From: Haplomitrium mnioides
Lineage: Eukaryota; Marchantiophyta; Haplomitriopsida; Calobryales
Direction of reading: 5' to 3'
DNA: 30,758 nt
NCBI GenBank assembly: GCA_049999725.1
Contig: JBNGIS010016839.1
Coordinates: 1 to 30,758 of the forward strand
Shown one piece after another: positions 29,317-30,758 of the stretch. Position 1 is the first letter of the stretch. Every line of letters starts with the position of its first letter. A program made the translations under genes and the position numbers. The notes beneath the pieces were generated by a model. The model saw only the letters and a program-made list of their open reading frames with translations. It ran no database searches and was not told the DNA's origin.

Positions 29317-30178
29317 CTATTTTTTATAGCAATCCTTTGCCATGTGACCTGGCTTACCATAGTAATAGCAGTCTCCTCCTGAATGTTGTGGTTGGCTTCC
29401 ACATCCTCTGTTACTCCCCTTGCCTCTGAACTAGCCTCTACCACCAAACTGGTTTGGTTGGCGATGCTAATTTTGCGCATTGTCGTTTGAACGACCTCTG
29501 CCAGCATTACTCCTACCATAGCTTCTGCCTCCTCTTCCTCTACCCCTATTAGAGTAGAATGCTTATTCTTGACTACTTGAGGCACCTCCTCCAATGTCAA
29601 GTTCTTCTGCCACTAGCATGGCAATCAACTGTGAAAAGGATGTGGTTCCTTCTCTCGTCCTCATTGATGTTTTGAACTATTTATACTCTTTGCCTAAACC
29701 ATTCAGGCAAACTGCCACCATGGCACTCTCCTTCACTTCTTCTCCAACATTTGCTAGCTGCTCAGCTAGTGATTTGATCTTCAAGGCAAAGGCATTTACA
29801 TTCATTTTTTCCTTTTGCAGATTAAAAAATTCCATCTGTAATGCCAAGCTTCCTTGCACCTGACATGATAGCATATCTCTCTTTCAGGATGTCCCAAGCT
29901 TCCTTGGGTGTCTTAGCTGCTGACATATAACCCATCATCTTGTCATCGACACTGATGGTTAGCCAGTACAATAGCTTGTGGACCTTCTCTATATGTGTCT
30001 TGAAGACTTGCATCTCCTCACTGGATGGGGACGGGCCTAAGACTGGTTCAACTTCAATTCCTGTGATGAAGTCCCAGTACCCTCTTCCTTTTATAAAGTT
30101 TGTCATTCTGATTGACCAAACATTATAATTTTTTTCAGTCAGTTTCTCACTGACTATCTGAGAGATTCCATCTGCCAT
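29317..30178 (-). pseudogene. gag: Copia gag with CCHC knuckle, decayed
   Basis: It starts at ATG 30178 (MADGISQIVSEKLTEKNYNV). It is a UBN2-type Gag: YNVWSIRMTNFIKG, KEAWDILKERYA, then after a frameshift near 29870 SCQVQGSLALQMEFFNLQ and LAEQLANVGEEVKES. The frame then runs to the protease but with stops at 29679 (TAG), 29565 (TAA), 29469 (TAG), 29433 (TAG) and 29319 (TAG), all where Gln fits. An Arg/Gly-rich stretch precedes the zinc knuckle (29329-29370). That knuckle reads CYYYGKPGHMAKDC, so its second Cys has become Tyr. Gag forms the particle and binds RNA. This copy cannot make a full protein. Confidence 0.85.
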
Positions 30179-30758
30179 CTTCCTTGCTGGCTTAAATGAA
30201 CTGTACTATCGGCTTTGTATAGTTTCAGGTTTCATGGATTTCAGGTGTTTGATGTTGAGCTTATGTGTGAAGAGTTCCAGGCGTTATGACAATAGATGAG
30301 AAAACTACAGACCTTAACTACTGCCTTCGAGAAGAGTTGTGATCAACTGATCCCTGAATTGATGCCTCTCCACTTGACGATTTCCACCAAAGCCAACCGT
30401 GCTCATCGATTCTTCTTCAGCACTTGCAATATGTTCTCTACTTCAATCATATTCAGATCAATCTGCACACATGCTTCAATTAGGTATGCTCTTCTCTGTC
30501 TTCTGGAATTTTTTTTGCCCAATTGAAGCAACACCAACTTCAAATCAAATTGATTCATGCTCAAATATTTTGCCTTCTACTCAACTTCCTTCTCCTTTCG
30601 ATTTTTGTTCGATTTCTGCAGTCTCCTTCCTCCAATTCTTCTTCAACAACAGGTAATAGCTCTTTGATTGTTGCCTTGATGTTTCTTGAATTCCTGCAAT
30701 TCTCCTTTGTCTTCTTTGATTCTTCTTCAACATCAACCAAAGACCCTCCTTTGATTCT
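30179..30758 (-). other. Copia untranslated leader (partial)
   Basis: No conserved ORF and no tRNA-Met-type PBS (TGGTATCAGAGC or complement) is visible. On the minus strand it is purine-rich, with repeated GAAGAAGAATC-like pieces. It is probably the leader between PBS and gag, with the 5' LTR outside the window. Confidence 0.55.

Larger units (their letters stand above)
25746..30758 (-). mobile_element. Ty1/copia LTR retrotransposon (5' LTR beyond the window)
   Basis: The minus-strand order is gag, protease, integrase, reverse transcriptase, RNase H, then polypurine tract and 3' LTR. Integrase before RT defines Ty1/copia. No PBS or 5' LTR is visible up to 30758, so the leader exceeds 580 nt and the element continues outside. 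At least eight nonsense codons and two frameshifts inactivate it, but integrase-RT is one open frame of 725 codons. Confidence 0.9.

Overview
The window looks like repeat-dense nuclear DNA of a land plant, probably a seed plant. Nearly everything in it is mobile-element sequence, mostly decayed and nested. I see plant-type Ty1/copia and Ty3/gypsy-like LTR retrotransposons, GT-AG introns with T-rich acceptors, long AT-rich spacers and 5-bp target-site duplications (TSDs). There is no convincing conserved host gene, rRNA, tRNA, CRISPR array or bacterial operon. The species cannot be named from this sequence.

The most interesting component is an intron-containing gene present in two opposed, broken copies. 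Copy Y is on the minus strand. It starts at 25433 and runs through exon 1 (25433-25077), exon 2 (24699-23226), exon 3 (22740-22256, resuming 18240-18164) and exon 4 (18082-17623). Copy X is on the plus strand (about 6172-8294) and lacks the first exon and the end. Joined across the breaks, the product has a lysine-rich NLS-like linker, an uncharacterised conserved region, a DIPY motif (amino-methyltransferase motif IV), a QKP motif (motif X region) and a DLFSGS motif (motif I). That order is the beta class of N6-adenine/N4-cytosine DNA methyltransferases. I found no named plant family that fits. The introns carry degenerate arrays of a palindromic unit, GTCCATGCGCGCATGGAC.

The second component is a gypsy-like family with very long LTRs (about 3.2-4.0 kb). 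Four LTR copies lie here: solo LTR A (114-3273, minus), LTR B (8293-10892, plus, 5'-truncated), LTR C (14014-17622, plus) and solo LTR D (18241-22255, minus, perfect TSD TGTAT). B and C flank an internal region with a tRNA-Asn-like primer site, a gag with three CCHC knuckles and a retropepsin region, but no reverse transcriptase or integrase. D sits inside methyltransferase exon 3, C abuts exon 4, and A sits in a repeat module next to copy X.

The third component is a minus-strand Ty1/copia element (25746 to beyond 30758). It keeps a 725-codon uninterrupted integrase-RT frame, but its gag, protease junction and RNase H carry stops and frameshifts.

Layout: 1-113 and 3274-4048, repeat module copy 1, split by LTR A; 4046-4575, unrecognised ORF remnant; 5281-6165, module copy 2; 6172-8294, methyltransferase copy X; 8293-17622, gypsy-like element; 17623-25746, methyltransferase copy Y with LTR D inside and its promoter; 25746-30758, copia. 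In all three families most in-frame stops are TAG or TGA where CAG or CGA is expected. This fits C-to-T decay at methylated CHG and CG sites. A 10-N gap at 10306-10315 is flanked by an exact 47-bp duplication and is probably an unmerged assembly overlap.
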